Shown here: positions 33,432 to 43,907 of the stretch, piece by piece
How positions within the stretch are numbered: position 1 is the stretch's first letter
How the letters are laid out: every line of letters begins with the position of its first letter
DNA from: JBDTMT01 sp033764095
GTDB lineage: Bacteria > Desulfobacterota > Binatia > HRBIN30 > CADEER01
Direction of reading: 5' to 3'
DNA length: 64,000 bases
Assembly: GCA_033764095.1 (NCBI GenBank)
Contig: JANRJF010000068.1
Coordinates: forward strand, 8,882 to 72,881
Made by a program: the position numbers and the translations under genes
Notes under the pieces: generated by a model
Seen by the model: the letters and a program-made list of their open reading frames with translations, nothing else
Database searches by the model: none
What the model was told of the DNA's origin: nothing

Positions 33432-34379
33432 TCAGGCGCTCAGCGCCTCCATCATGATGGCGCTGATGTTCTCCTTGGCGGTGAGGCCCTTGGCGAGCTC
33501 GGCCTTGAGCTGCGCGCCGAGCTTGTCGGCCTCCCAGGTGGCGCGCTGCGACACCTTGCCGACCGAATGCCAGCCCTGCATCAGCCAGACCGTGCCGCCG
33601 CCGACGCGGAACACCTCGCCGTGCACGTCCTTGGCGTCGTCGCTCGACAGCCAGGCGACCAGCGGGGCGATGTTGCGCGGGTCGAAGACGTCGAACTTGC
33701 CCTCCTCGACCTGCTTGCCCATGAACGCCGCGGTCGACGGGGTCGCCTCGACCGTCAAGCGGGTGCGCGCCACCGGCGCGATCGCGTTGCAGCAGACGCC
33801 GTACTTCTGCATCTCGGCGTCCATCACGATCGCCATCAACGCCACCGCCGCCTTGGCGCCGCCGTAGTTCGACTGGCCGACGTTACCGAGCAGGCCGGCG
33901 TCGGACGAGGTGTTGACGATGCGGCCATTGAGCACGTTGCCCTTCTTGTGCTCCTCGCGCCAGTACTCGCAGGCGTGCCGGCTCATGTTGAACGAGCCCT
34001 TCAGATGCACGCCGATCACCGAGTCCCAGTCCTCCTCGCCCATGTTGAAGATCATGCGGTCGCGCAGGATGCCGGCGTTGTTCACCACGATATTGAGCTT
34101 GCCGAAGTTGTCGAGGGCGCACTCGACGATGCGCTTGGCGCCCTTGAAGTCGCTGACGCTCTCGCCGTTGGTGACCGCTTCGCCGCCGGCCTTCTTGATC
34201 TCCTCGACGACTTCCAGCGCCGGGTGCTTGTCGGCGGTGCCGGTGCCGTCGAAATGCGCGCCGAGGTCGTTGACGACCACCTTGGCGCCCAGCTTGGCCA
34301 TCAGCAGCGCCTCTTCGCGACCGATGCCGCGGCCCGCGCCGGTGATGATCGCAACCTTCCCCTCGAGCAAACCTGCCAT
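33432..34379 (-). CDS. Short-chain dehydrogenase, 17-beta-HSD4/hydroxyacyl-CoA-like
   Basis: A 315-residue SDR with TGAGRGIG near residue 13, VVVNDLGAHFDGTG (a long loop typical of multifunctional 17-beta-HSD4/hydroxyacyl-CoA dehydrogenases), NNAG, and NTSSDAG followed by SNYGGAK, where Tyr and Lys are catalytic. The C-terminal 45 residues extend past the usual SDR core. It probably oxidises a 3-hydroxyacyl-CoA or steroid-like substrate. AAGGAGGA just upstream decides the ATG at 34379. A strong hairpin follows the gene, so it is probably monocistronic. Confidence 0.88.
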   Translation of the reverse strand: MAGLLEGKVAIITGAGRGIGREEALLMAKLGAKVVVNDLGAHFDGTGTADKHPALEVVEEIKKAGGEAVTNGESVSDFKGAKRIVECALDNFGKLNIVVNNAGILRDRMIFNMGEEDWDSVIGVHLKGSFNMSRHACEYWREEHKKGNVLNGRIVNTSSDAGLLGNVGQSNYGGAKAAVALMAIVMDAEMQKYGVCCNAIAPVARTRLTVEATPSTAAFMGKQVEEGKFDVFDPRNIAPLVAWLSSDDAKDVHGEVFRVGGGTVWLMQGWHSVGKVSQRATWEADKLGAQLKAELAKGLTAKENISAIMMEALSA

Positions 34380-34491
34380 TTGTCCTCCTTGAAGCTAGCG
34401 TGTGCGTGGAGTGTGGTGTGACCGGCGGCGGCGCGGACGCGCCTGGATGGGCCGGAAACCGCGAATATGTGCGCCGAAAGGTCCGGCCAAG

Positions 34492-35004
<513 letters not shown>

Positions 35005-35058
35005 AAATCTTTTGTAAATCAGGACTTTCTGGCGAATCAACGACGAGGACTTTTTTGG

Positions 35059-35087
35059 TTGATTTCACTCTGGGCCACTCATAGTAT
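35059..35087 (+). promoter_or_regulatory. Possible promoter of the secreted-protein pair
   Basis: TTGATT (35059-35064) and TAGTAT (35082-35087) are 17 bases apart in an AT-rich stretch. The transcript would have a very short leader before the ATG at 35102. Confidence 0.3.
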
Positions 35088-35101
35088 GCGGCCGGAATCC
35101 A

Positions 35102-36019
35102 ATGCGGCGGGTAGGACTGATCAACACGTTGGCACTGGCCCTGATTGGGCTGGCACTGACGGGAACGGCACGAGCCGAGGCACCGCCGCAGCGTCTCCCC
35201 TCCGCAGTGCTGGTCTGGCCGCTGATCACCGTCGAGGGCGGCGGCTCGGTGACCGACACGCGCGTCGAGTTGGTCAACCTGTCGCCACGGCCGATCGAGG
35301 TGAAGTGCATCTACGTCTTCCAGACCTCGTGCGGCGGAATCGACTTCCATCTCTACCTGACGCCGAATCAGCCGGCGACCTGGCTGGCCAGCAAGGGCAT
35401 GTTCAACGGGCTGACCGCGGTGCCACCGTTCTCGTCGAGTGGCGAGCTCAAGTGCATCGTGCAGCCCGATGAGCAGGGCGTCGATCGCCATAACGCCATT
35501 CAGGGCCGCGCCGCGGTGTTCGGTGCCGATGGACAGACGATCGGGTACAGCGCCGTCGGCTTCCTGCGCCTGACCGACGGGCCGCTCACCAACGTCATCG
35601 AGTTGGACGGCGACACGTACTCACAGTGCCCCGACGAGCAGCACTTCCTCTTCCTCGCCAGCGAGGCCAACCCGCTGACCGAGAGCGAGATCGTCCTGGC
35701 GCCGTGCACCGAGGACTTCGAAAATCGCATTCCCACCACGGTCACGGTGCAGTTCCTGATCATCAACGAGTTCGAACAGCAGCTGTCGGCGGCGACCACG
35801 GTCAACTGCTACACGCGCAAGACGCTGCGTCAGATCAGCCAGTCGTTCACCCGCGCGACGCTGGGATCGGAGACCGGCCATGTGATCGTGCGCGGCGTCC
35901 AGTCGCCGATCCTGGCGATGGTGGTCGACCGCTTCCTGACGCCGGACATGGCGCGCGGCACGGCGGGCAACGAGCCGGCGCTGCGCGGCGGCCGCTCGGC
36001 GGAGATCCGCATCCCATGA
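35102..36019 (+). CDS. Secreted protein, six-cysteine family, copy 1 (unknown function)
   Basis: A 305-residue protein with a Sec signal (cleavage after ARA near residue 25) and a roughly 270-residue beta-rich domain. I do not recognise the family. Conserved patches are DTRVELVNLSPRPIEVKC, YLTPNQPATWLA, AVPPF, HNAIQGRA, YSQCPDEQHF and HVIVRGVQSP. Six Cys (in KCIY, TSCGG, LKCIV, QCPD, PCTED and NCYT) are all kept in the gene downstream, which suggests disulfides and an extracytoplasmic role. Its TGA overlaps the ATG of that paralogue (ATGA), so the two are coupled. No catalytic motif is visible. Confidence 0.8.
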   Translation: MRRVGLINTLALALIGLALTGTARAEAPPQRLPSAVLVWPLITVEGGGSVTDTRVELVNLSPRPIEVKCIYVFQTSCGGIDFHLYLTPNQPATWLASKGMFNGLTAVPPFSSSGELKCIVQPDEQGVDRHNAIQGRAAVFGADGQTIGYSAVGFLRLTDGPLTNVIELDGDTYSQCPDEQHFLFLASEANPLTESEIVLAPCTEDFENRIPTTVTVQFLIINEFEQQLSAATTVNCYTRKTLRQISQSFTRATLGSETGHVIVRGVQSPILAMVVDRFLTPDMARGTAGNEPALRGGRSAEIRIP

Positions 36020-37281
36020 AGCGGACTGCGTTGTTCGCGCTGCTGGCGCTGATGCTGGCGCAGCCGTCGATCGCGGCGCCGACCGCCGCCGTGGATTGGT
36101 CGACGGTGCTCAAGGCGCTGGGCGGCGCGCTCGACTCGTGGCGCATCTCGCCCTTCAGCAACGGCACGCCGACCGTCGGGCCGACGCGCACGCGCACCCC
36201 GATCGCCGGCACGGCGACGCGCGGCCCGTCGAACACGCGCACGGCGACGCGCACGCGGACGCCGACCAATACGCGCCCGTTCACCTCGACCGCGACCCCG
36301 TCGCGGACCGCGACCGCGACGCGGCCGCCGACCGAAACCAAGACGCCGCGGCCGGCGACCAATACGCCGACGCCGCGGCCGACCTCGACGCCGGTGCCGA
36401 CGCTGGCGAGCGACGGCCGCATCGCCTTCGCCGAGGCCGAAGGCATTCCGCCAGCGCAGAAGCTCGCCTCGGCGTTCATCGTGTTCCCCTACATCGTCTC
36501 CAGCGCGACGCAGGATACCCGCATCGAGCTGATGAACATGTCGAACCGCGAGATCGAGCTGCAGTGCTTCTACGTCCGGCAGTCCGATTGCCTGGAGGTC
36601 GGCTTCTTCGTCCGCCTGACCGCCAATCAGCCGCTGTCCTGGCTGGCGTACGACGGGGCCAGCAATCCGGTCGTCTTTTCCGCCGTGCCGCCGTTCGACG
36701 GCGTCGGGGAGATGAAGTGCGCGGTGGCCGCCGATCGGCCGGAACTGAGCGCCCACAACGCGCTGCAGGGTCGCGCGCTGATCTACGAGAAGGCGACCGG
36801 CGAGACGGTCGGCTACGACGCCATCGGCTTCCAGCGCCTGACGCCGGGAGGCTACAGCGGGGTCATCGACCTGGACGGCTTCACTTATGAAGAGTGTCCC
36901 GATCGCCTGCACTTCGCCGTGCTGTCGCGTCAGAGCGGCGGTCCGGTGAGCGAGCTGATCACGGTGCCGTGCGCCGAGGATCTGCTCACCCAGACGCCGA
37001 CCCAGACGGTCGTGCAGATGCAGATCGTCAACGAGTTCGAGCAGGTGTTTTCGTCGTCGTACAAGTTCAGCTGTATCACCAGCCAGCCGTTCTCGAAGTT
37101 CGGCACGCTGGGCAAGTCGACGCTCGGCACCGATGCCGCTCACCTGATCGTGCGGGGCGTCTCGTCGCCGCTGATCGGCCTCGTCATCGACCGCTTCTCG
37201 GGCCAGAACAACACGCTGCACACCACCGCCAACGAGCCGTTCCTCGAGGGCGGGCGGTCCTCCACCGTCATCTTCCCCTGA
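36016..37281 (+). CDS. Secreted protein, six-cysteine family, copy 2 with Thr/Pro linker
   Basis: A 421-residue paralogue of the preceding protein. It has a signal peptide (cleavage near residue 21), a short helix, an 80-residue Thr/Pro/Arg-rich linker (about residues 50-130) and then the same domain: QDTRIELMNMSNREIELQC, LTANQPLSWLA, AVPPFDGVGEMKC, HNALQGRA, EECPDRLHF and HLIVRGVSSP. All six Cys line up with copy 1. The linker looks like a wall- or surface-exposed spacer and may be glycosylated (inference). It begins inside the stop of copy 1. The function is unknown. Confidence 0.8.
   Translation: MKRTALFALLALMLAQPSIAAPTAAVDWSTVLKALGGALDSWRISPFSNGTPTVGPTRTRTPIAGTATRGPSNTRTATRTRTPTNTRPFTSTATPSRTATATRPPTETKTPRPATNTPTPRPTSTPVPTLASDGRIAFAEAEGIPPAQKLASAFIVFPYIVSSATQDTRIELMNMSNREIELQCFYVRQSDCLEVGFFVRLTANQPLSWLAYDGASNPVVFSAVPPFDGVGEMKCAVAADRPELSAHNALQGRALIYEKATGETVGYDAIGFQRLTPGGYSGVIDLDGFTYEECPDRLHFAVLSRQSGGPVSELITVPCAEDLLTQTPTQTVVQMQIVNEFEQVFSSSYKFSCITSQPFSKFGTLGKSTLGTDAAHLIVRGVSSPLIGLVIDRFSGQNNTLHTTANEPFLEGGRSSTVIFP
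36163..36405 (+). repeat. Low-complexity coding repeat (Thr/Pro/Arg linker)
   Basis: This stretch encodes short irregular T-x-T-x-P and R-T-P units (such as TRTRTPTNTRPFTSTATPS) built of ACG/ACC, CGC and CCG codons. There is no fixed period and no spacer pattern. Confidence 0.7.
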
Positions 37282-37290
37282 CCGGGAAGT

Positions 37291-37307
37291 GCCTCCGGCG
37301 GGGAGGC
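37291..37307 (+). terminator. Possible terminator of the secreted-protein pair
   Basis: GCCTCC (37291-37296) pairs with GGAGGC (37302-37307) 10 bases after the stop. It has a short GC stem and no T-tract. Confidence 0.3.
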
Positions 37308-37327
37308 CGGCGGGGTGAAGATCGCCG

Positions 37328-37355
37328 TTGCCGGTTCCGGCGGCGCGCCTATAAT
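37328..37355 (+). promoter_or_regulatory. Predicted sigma-70 promoter of the 46-residue membrane peptide
   Basis: A perfect TATAAT at 37350-37355 follows TTGCCG (37328-37333) after 16 bases. The -10 lies in the loop of a 7-base dyad, CGGCGCG (37341-37347) and CGCGCCG (37356-37362), which could hide or mark it for a regulator. Confidence 0.6.
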
Positions 37356-37379
37356 CGCGCCGCATAGGAAGCCGACGGC

Positions 37380-37520
37380 GTGCGCGAGTTCTTCTACGGG
37401 CTGATTCTCGGGGCGACGGCGATGTACCTGTTCGAGTACTTCGACGCGCCGGGTGTGCTCGCCTACCTGAACAGTGCCACCCAGTCGGCCGTGCAATCGA
37501 CGCACGGCTACTCGCGCTGA
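37380..37520 (+). CDS. 46-residue single-pass membrane peptide
   Basis: Starting at GTG 37380, the frame reads VREFFYGLILGATAMYLF and on through EYFDAPGVLAYLNSATQS to a TGA at 37518-37520. One helix (about residues 4-20) is predicted, with a polar C-terminus. AGGAAG at 37366-37371 gives an ideal 8-base spacing to the GTG, and a perfect -10 lies 25 bases further up. Together these make a real small gene likely despite its size. It follows the secreted-protein pair and is convergent with the calcium-repeat protein. No family is recognised. Confidence 0.65.
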   Translation: MREFFYGLILGATAMYLFEYFDAPGVLAYLNSATQSAVQSTHGYSR

Positions 37521-37543
37521 TCCGCGGCGGCGCTCGGCGGCGC

Positions 37544-38359
37544 TCAGTTGAGTGCCAGAACGCGGCGGCCGCAGCCGGAGCGCGCGGCCTCCTGCAGGCG
37601 CAGGCGGATCTCGTCGCGTTCCATGTGACCGCGCTGACGCAGTTTGCGCAGCGTCCGCGCGATGCACTGGACGTACTCGCGCTGGTTCTCCCACTCGGCG
37701 TCGGCCGTCGGCCCCTCGCACGGGCAGGCCTGCAGCAGCGCGCAGCCGTCACCCAGCACCAGCTCGTCGGGCGGGGTTTCGGCGCAGGCGTCGCACGCGT
37801 CGCCGATGCTGTCGGCGTCGGCATCGGCCTGGTCGTTGTTGGCGACCGCGGGGCAGTTGTCGGCCGCGTCGGCAACGCCATCGCCATCGCCGTCGGGGGA
37901 CGCCGCCGGATCGGGGATCGCCACCAGCGTCACCGCAAAGCCGCTCCGGATCCCTTTCGGCGAGCTCAGGTGGAGGCGGATCTCGTCGGTGCCGCTGTGT
38001 TGCCGGCGACCGCTGGTGAGCAGCAGCGGGACGCCGTTGACGCGCATGTCGAGCACCATCGTCAGTCCGGCGTCGCCCAGCCTCTGGATGAAGCCAGCGC
38101 CGCTCAACGTCAGGGTATCGGTCGACCAGCGCACGCTGGTGACCGCCTCGACGGCGTACTCGACCCCGGGGAGGACGCTGAGCTCAAAGGAGCCGCGCAG
38201 CGGTTCGGTGCGGGTGGTCGCCGGGTCGCAGGTCGTGCAGTGCGTGGTCAGCCGGCTCTCACCGGTGAGCACGTAGCGGATGCTGTCGGCATGCGCCGGC
38301 CGCGCGGCGCACAGGGCGCCGGCGGCGAGCAACAGGCCCAGCGCACGACGCCAGGGCAT
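37544..38359 (-). CDS. Secreted protein with thrombospondin type 3-like calcium repeats
   Basis: A 271-residue precursor with a signal peptide (cleavage after AHA near residue 24), a beta-rich N-terminal domain, and an Asp-rich segment DGDGDGVADAADNCP followed by ADADSIGDACDAC, the D-x-D-x-D-G/C-x-x-C pattern of thrombospondin type 3 repeats that bind calcium. A Cys-containing helical C-terminus follows. It is probably extracellular or outer-surface. The ATG at 38359 is used. A second small exported protein is encoded 50 bases upstream in the same direction. Confidence 0.75.
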   Translation of the reverse strand: MPWRRALGLLLAAGALCAARPAHADSIRYVLTGESRLTTHCTTCDPATTRTEPLRGSFELSVLPGVEYAVEAVTSVRWSTDTLTLSGAGFIQRLGDAGLTMVLDMRVNGVPLLLTSGRRQHSGTDEIRLHLSSPKGIRSGFAVTLVAIPDPAASPDGDGDGVADAADNCPAVANNDQADADADSIGDACDACAETPPDELVLGDGCALLQACPCEGPTADAEWENQREYVQCIARTLRKLRQRGHMERDEIRLRLQEAARSGCGRRVLALN

Positions 38360-38409
38360 GGGAAAACGATACGCGCGCGGTTCGGCGCGGGCAAGCCCAA
38401 AGGCCCGAA

Positions 38410-38682
38410 TCAGGGCATCGGCAGGCCGCGATCGGCGCGGCGCTGCTCGAAGCGCTCGTGCTGCGCGGCGTGCATCGCTTCCTGAGCCGCCAACTGGACG
38501 CAGGCTGCCACCCGCGCTTTGGTGGTGCCAAACTCGCTGGCGACCTGATCCTGCGTGCGGCCGAGCGCCAGCGCGGAGGTCAGATCGTCACACGACGGAC
38601 GGGCCGCCCGGGCGGCGACTGCCCCGCTGCCGATGGCGCTGACGATGACGATTGCGACGAGCCACGGACGAACACCACGCAT
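38410..38682 (-). CDS. Small exported protein, unknown
   Basis: A 90-residue protein with a signal peptide (MRGVRPWLVAIVIVSAIG..., cleavage near ARA) and a mature part of about 60 residues with two Cys and helices (TQDQVASEFGTTKARVAACV). The helical stretch looks like a helix-turn-helix but is exported, so DNA binding is unlikely. No good ribosome site is seen before the ATG at 38682. It is co-directional with the calcium-repeat protein. Confidence 0.6.
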   Translation of the reverse strand: MRGVRPWLVAIVIVSAIGSGAVAARAARPSCDDLTSALALGRTQDQVASEFGTTKARVAACVQLAAQEAMHAAQHERFEQRRADRGLPMP

Positions 38683-38737
38683 GTCGCGACCGTAGGCCGC
38701 GCCGCGCGGTCAAGTCAACGGCGAACGCCGCGCCGAC

Positions 38738-38902
38738 TCAGCTGACCGTCGCCGGGCGCTTCGGCTTGGTGACGACCACGACTTCCTGGCCGTTCACCCG
38801 CACCGTGCGCCGGTCATTCGGCGTCGGGCTGGTCGACTGTTTGCGCGCCCGGTCGGCGCGCCAGCGGCGCAACTCGTCCTCGAGATCGTTGCTCTTCAAC
38901 AT
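38738..38902 (-). CDS. 54-residue basic protein downstream of rpoD
   Basis: MLKSNDLEDELRRWRADRAR and then a Ser/Pro/Thr-rich stretch lead into a short strand motif TVRVNGQEVVVVTKP. It is too short to place in a family. AAGGAGGAGG sits 3-7 bases before the ATG at 38902, one of the strongest ribosome sites in the window. It starts 50 bases after the rpoD stop in the same direction, so it may be co-transcribed with the sigma factor. Confidence 0.65.
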   Translation of the reverse strand: MLKSNDLEDELRRWRADRARKQSTSPTPNDRRTVRVNGQEVVVVTKPKRPATVS

Positions 38903-38952
38903 GGGCCTCCTCCTTCTCCCCTCCACACTCCCCGATCGGCCCGCTGACGCCC

Positions 38953-40749
<1,797 letters not shown>

Positions 40750-41065
40750 CTGATTCCCTCCCCCGTCTCAGCCCATCACGGTGTCACTGCACCCGAGCGG
40801 CAAGGCGGGGAAGACCCCGGCGAGCTGCGGATGCGCGCACAGTCGCGTCAAAGGGAGGGACACCAAACGTTGATGAATGAGCGGAAATGACCAGCGGTCG
40901 TCATCCGGGTGGAGAGGCCCACAGGAGATCCTACCGGGCCTCCGATTTCTAGACGGGGCCTGTAGGTGAGTCAAGGCCAACGTGGGGAAAGCAAGTGAAA
41001 AGTTCTCTCCGGGCGGCGGCGTGCCGCTCATGATCCGGGCCGACCCCGGACCCCGGCGGGCTCCC
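40750..41065. other. Gap upstream of rpoD: leader and promoter, no gene
   Basis: A 316-base stretch between rpoD and the inositol-phosphate synthase gene, both on the minus strand. It holds the predicted rpoD promoter (40946-40974) and, from there, a long untranslated leader. No small ORF with a ribosome site was supported. Several GC-rich inverted stretches could fold in the leader, but no known riboswitch was recognised. Confidence 0.6.
40946..40974 (-). promoter_or_regulatory. Predicted rpoD promoter
   Basis: On the minus strand TTGACT (40969-40974) and TAGAAA (40946-40951) are exactly 17 bases apart. GGCCTCCG (40937-40944) and CGGGGCC (40954-40960) form a one-bulge dyad around the -10. 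Confidence 0.6.
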
Positions 41066-42376
41066 TCAATCGTAGTATTCGAGCCCGAGGTGGGTGATCA
41101 GCTCTTCGCCACGCAGGTGGCGGAGGGTGTTCTTGAGCTTCATCAGCTGGATGAAGAGGTCGTGCTCCGGGTAGAGGCCGGGGGCCGTCTGCGGGCTCTT
41201 GAAGTAGAAGGAGAGCCATTCCTGCACCCCGTGCATGCCGGCACGGTGCGCCAGGTCGAGGAACAGGGCCAGGTCGAGGACCAGCGGGGCGGCCAGGATC
41301 GAGTCGCGGCAGAGGAAGTTGAGCTTGATCTGCATCGGATAGCCGCACCACCCGAAGACGTCGATGTTGTCCCAGCCTTCCTTGTTGTCGCCGCGCGGCG
41401 GGTAGTAGTGGATGCTGACTCGGTGGACGTAGTCGCGGTAGAGTTCGGGATGGAGGTCCTCGCGCAGGATGACGTCGAGCACCGACAGCTTGCTCTCCTC
41501 CTTGGTGCGGAATGAGGACGGCTCGTCCAGCACCTCGCCGTCGCGGTTGCCGAGGATATTGGTCGAGAACCAGCCCTTCAGGCCGAGCATGCGCGCCTTG
41601 AGGCCGGGCGCGATGATCGTCTTCATCAGGGTCTGACCGGTTTTGAAATCTTTACCACAGATGGGCACGCCGCGGTCGTTGGCCAGCTCGACCAGGGCCG
41701 GGATGTCGGCGGTCAGGTTGGGGGCGCCGTTGGCGTAGGGAATACCGAGCTTCAGCGCCGCGTAGGCATACAGCATGCTCGGCGCGATGGCCGGGTCGCT
41801 GTTGCGAAGCCCGGCCTCGAAGGCCTGCAGCGACTGGTGCACCGGCTGCGGCTGCAGGAAGCTCTCGGTGCTGCCGCACCAGATCATCACCAGGCGATCG
41901 GCGCGTTGGCGGGCGCGAAACTCCTCGATGTCGCCCATCAACTGCTCGGCCAGCGCCATTTTCGACGCCGCCTGCTTCACGTGTGGGCCGTTCAGGCGCT
42001 TGACGTAGGTGGGGTCGAACGCCGCCGGCCAGGGCCGCACCGCCTCGAGCTCGTCGCGCACGGCGTGCAGCTGCGTGGCGTCGAGCACGCCGGCCTTGAG
42101 GGCGCTCTGGTAACAGGTGTCGGGAAAGATGTCCCAGGCGCCGAAGGCGAGATCGTCGAGACCGGCCAGGGGCACGAAGTCGCGGATCAGCGGAGTGCGG
42201 TTGTCGGTACGTTTGCCGAGCCGGATGGTGCCGAGTTGGGTCAGCGACCCGATCGGCTGTGCCAGTCCCTTGCGCGCCAACTCGACGCCGGCGACCAGCG
42301 TGGTGCTGACTGCGCCGAGACCTGGCAGCAGAACTCCGAGCCGGCCGGCGGCAGGAGCGATGCGCGCGGCGGTCAT
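41066..42376 (-). CDS. ino1: myo-Inositol-1-phosphate synthase
   Basis: A 436-residue enzyme converting glucose 6-phosphate to inositol 1-phosphate with bound NAD. Recognisable motifs are GVLLPGLGAVSTT near the N-terminus, LGTIRLGKR, the catalytic region CGKDFKTGQTLMKT near residue 240, LKGWFSTNILGNRDG, and the C-terminal NFLCRDSILAAPLVLDL. It is the prokaryotic short form, lacking the yeast N-terminal extension. A possible downstream step, an inositol-phosphatase-family protein, is encoded 13 kb away. The ATG at 42376 is used. It diverges from the M23 peptidase gene. Confidence 0.92.
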   Translation of the reverse strand: MTAARIAPAAGRLGVLLPGLGAVSTTLVAGVELARKGLAQPIGSLTQLGTIRLGKRTDNRTPLIRDFVPLAGLDDLAFGAWDIFPDTCYQSALKAGVLDATQLHAVRDELEAVRPWPAAFDPTYVKRLNGPHVKQAASKMALAEQLMGDIEEFRARQRADRLVMIWCGSTESFLQPQPVHQSLQAFEAGLRNSDPAIAPSMLYAYAALKLGIPYANGAPNLTADIPALVELANDRGVPICGKDFKTGQTLMKTIIAPGLKARMLGLKGWFSTNILGNRDGEVLDEPSSFRTKEESKLSVLDVILREDLHPELYRDYVHRVSIHYYPPRGDNKEGWDNIDVFGWCGYPMQIKLNFLCRDSILAAPLVLDLALFLDLAHRAGMHGVQEWLSFYFKSPQTAPGLYPEHDLFIQLMKLKNTLRHLRGEELITHLGLEYYD

Positions 42377-42494
42377 GGCGCGAGGTGCTTAAAGGGTTCG
42401 ATCCCGCAAGGCAAGGTAGCGGCGCGGTGTGCGCCTTGACTTGCCGAACCGCTTCGGGAACGGTCGCGCGCATGGGTTGGTGGGGAGGTGAGCG

Positions 42495-43907
42495 GTGAGA
42501 GCGGGCGTCGCACTGCTTGTGGCCGTTCTGGTCGCGGTCGTGGCGAGCGTCTGGTGGTTCAAGCTCGAGCCCGGCCCGCCGACGGTGACGTTCACGTCCG
42601 ACGCGGCGCTGTTCGGTCGCACTGCCGCCGGTGAGGTGACGGTCACCGCCGCCGGCCGTCCACCGCTGCGCTGGGTCGAGATCCGCCTCACCGCCAACGG
42701 CCAGACGGTGCCGCTGGCGCGCGAGGAGTTTCCCGCCGACACCGCGCCGCGTCAGGCGACGGTGAAGTTCAACGCCGACCTCACCTCCAGCAACCTGACC
42801 GAGGGGCCGGCGACGCTCGAGGTCGCGGCCGACACCTACGCCTGGCACCTCTTCGGCGGGGCCCGCGGCAATGCCGTCAGTCGCGCGGTCGCGATCGACA
42901 CCACGCCGCCGCGTATCGACCTGCTCACCACCCAGCACAACCTGCGCCTGGGCGGCGCCGGCCTGGCGTTGATGCGCGTCAGCCCCGACGCGACCGCGGT
43001 CGAGGTGGTCGTCGACCACTACGTCTTTCCCGCTGTGCGCGGCTATTTTGCCGACCCGGACGCCACTCTGGTGCTGTTCGCCGTCCCGCAGGACCTGAGC
43101 GTGGCGGCGCAACCGCTGGCGCGCGCCAGCGACGCCGCCGGCAACACCACCGAGGTGGCCCTGCCGGTGACGATCAAGGACCGCAAATTCCCGGAGCGGC
43201 AGATGGCGCTCGACGACGCGTTCCTGCAGCGCAAGGTGCCGGAAATCCTCGCCAAGGTGGGCAAGCCTGTGCCGACCAACCTGCTCGAGGGCTATCTCAC
43301 CGTGAACCGCGACGTGCGCCGCGAGTCGGAGGAGAAGCTCGACGCGGTGACGGCCAGGTCGGCGAACGAGCCACTGTGGACCGGTCCCTTCCACCGCCAG
43401 TCGAACGCCGCGCCGATGAGCGCCTTCGCCGATCGCCGCGTCTACATGTACCAGGGCCAGGCGGTCGATCGGCAGACGCACCTCGGCTACGACCTTGCCT
43501 CGCTCAAGCGCGCTCCGGTCGAAGCCGCACAGGCCGGCGTGGTGGTGTTCGCCGGCTACCTCGGCATCTACGGCGACGCGGTGGTGATCGACCACGGCTT
43601 CGGCGTCGCGACAGTCTACGGGCATCTGAGCAGCCTGGCGGTGAAGGAAGGGCAGCACGTCCAGGAGGGCGAGACCATTGGGCAGACCGGTGAGACCGGT
43701 CTCGCCGGCGGCGACCATCTGCACTTCTCGGTGATGTTGCGCGGTACGCACGTCGACCCGGTGGAATGGTGGGATCCGCACTGGCTGCGCGACCAGGTGA
43801 CCAGCAAGCTGGCGACGCTCCCCGCCGCCAAGCCGGCGGCGGCTGTCGCCGCGGAATCGGCGCCGGCTGCGCCGCAGCCCACCGCGCATGCGCAAGCCGC
43901 ACCCTGA
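42495..43907 (+). CDS. M23 (LytM-type) peptidoglycan endopeptidase
   Basis: A 470-residue protein with one N-terminal membrane helix or signal anchor (residues 3-20), a large beta-rich middle (about 25-300) and an M23 peptidase domain. The zinc ligands are in HLGYD (near 328-332) and HLHF (near 408-411), both intact, so it is probably active. It should cut peptide crosslinks in the cell wall. A Pro/Ala-rich tail follows. It starts with GTG 42495 after GGGGAGG. The 3' end overlaps the next gene by 20 bases. Confidence 0.87.
   Translation: MRAGVALLVAVLVAVVASVWWFKLEPGPPTVTFTSDAALFGRTAAGEVTVTAAGRPPLRWVEIRLTANGQTVPLAREEFPADTAPRQATVKFNADLTSSNLTEGPATLEVAADTYAWHLFGGARGNAVSRAVAIDTTPPRIDLLTTQHNLRLGGAGLALMRVSPDATAVEVVVDHYVFPAVRGYFADPDATLVLFAVPQDLSVAAQPLARASDAAGNTTEVALPVTIKDRKFPERQMALDDAFLQRKVPEILAKVGKPVPTNLLEGYLTVNRDVRRESEEKLDAVTARSANEPLWTGPFHRQSNAAPMSAFADRRVYMYQGQAVDRQTHLGYDLASLKRAPVEAAQAGVVVFAGYLGIYGDAVVIDHGFGVATVYGHLSSLAVKEGQHVQEGETIGQTGETGLAGGDHLHFSVMLRGTHVDPVEWWDPHWLRDQVTSKLATLPAAKPAAAVAAESAPAAPQPTAHAQAAP

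Noticed and set aside
36163..36405. Possible CRISPR or tandem-repeat array
   Set aside because: The units are irregular and in frame, encode a Thr/Pro linker, and have no spacer-repeat structure.
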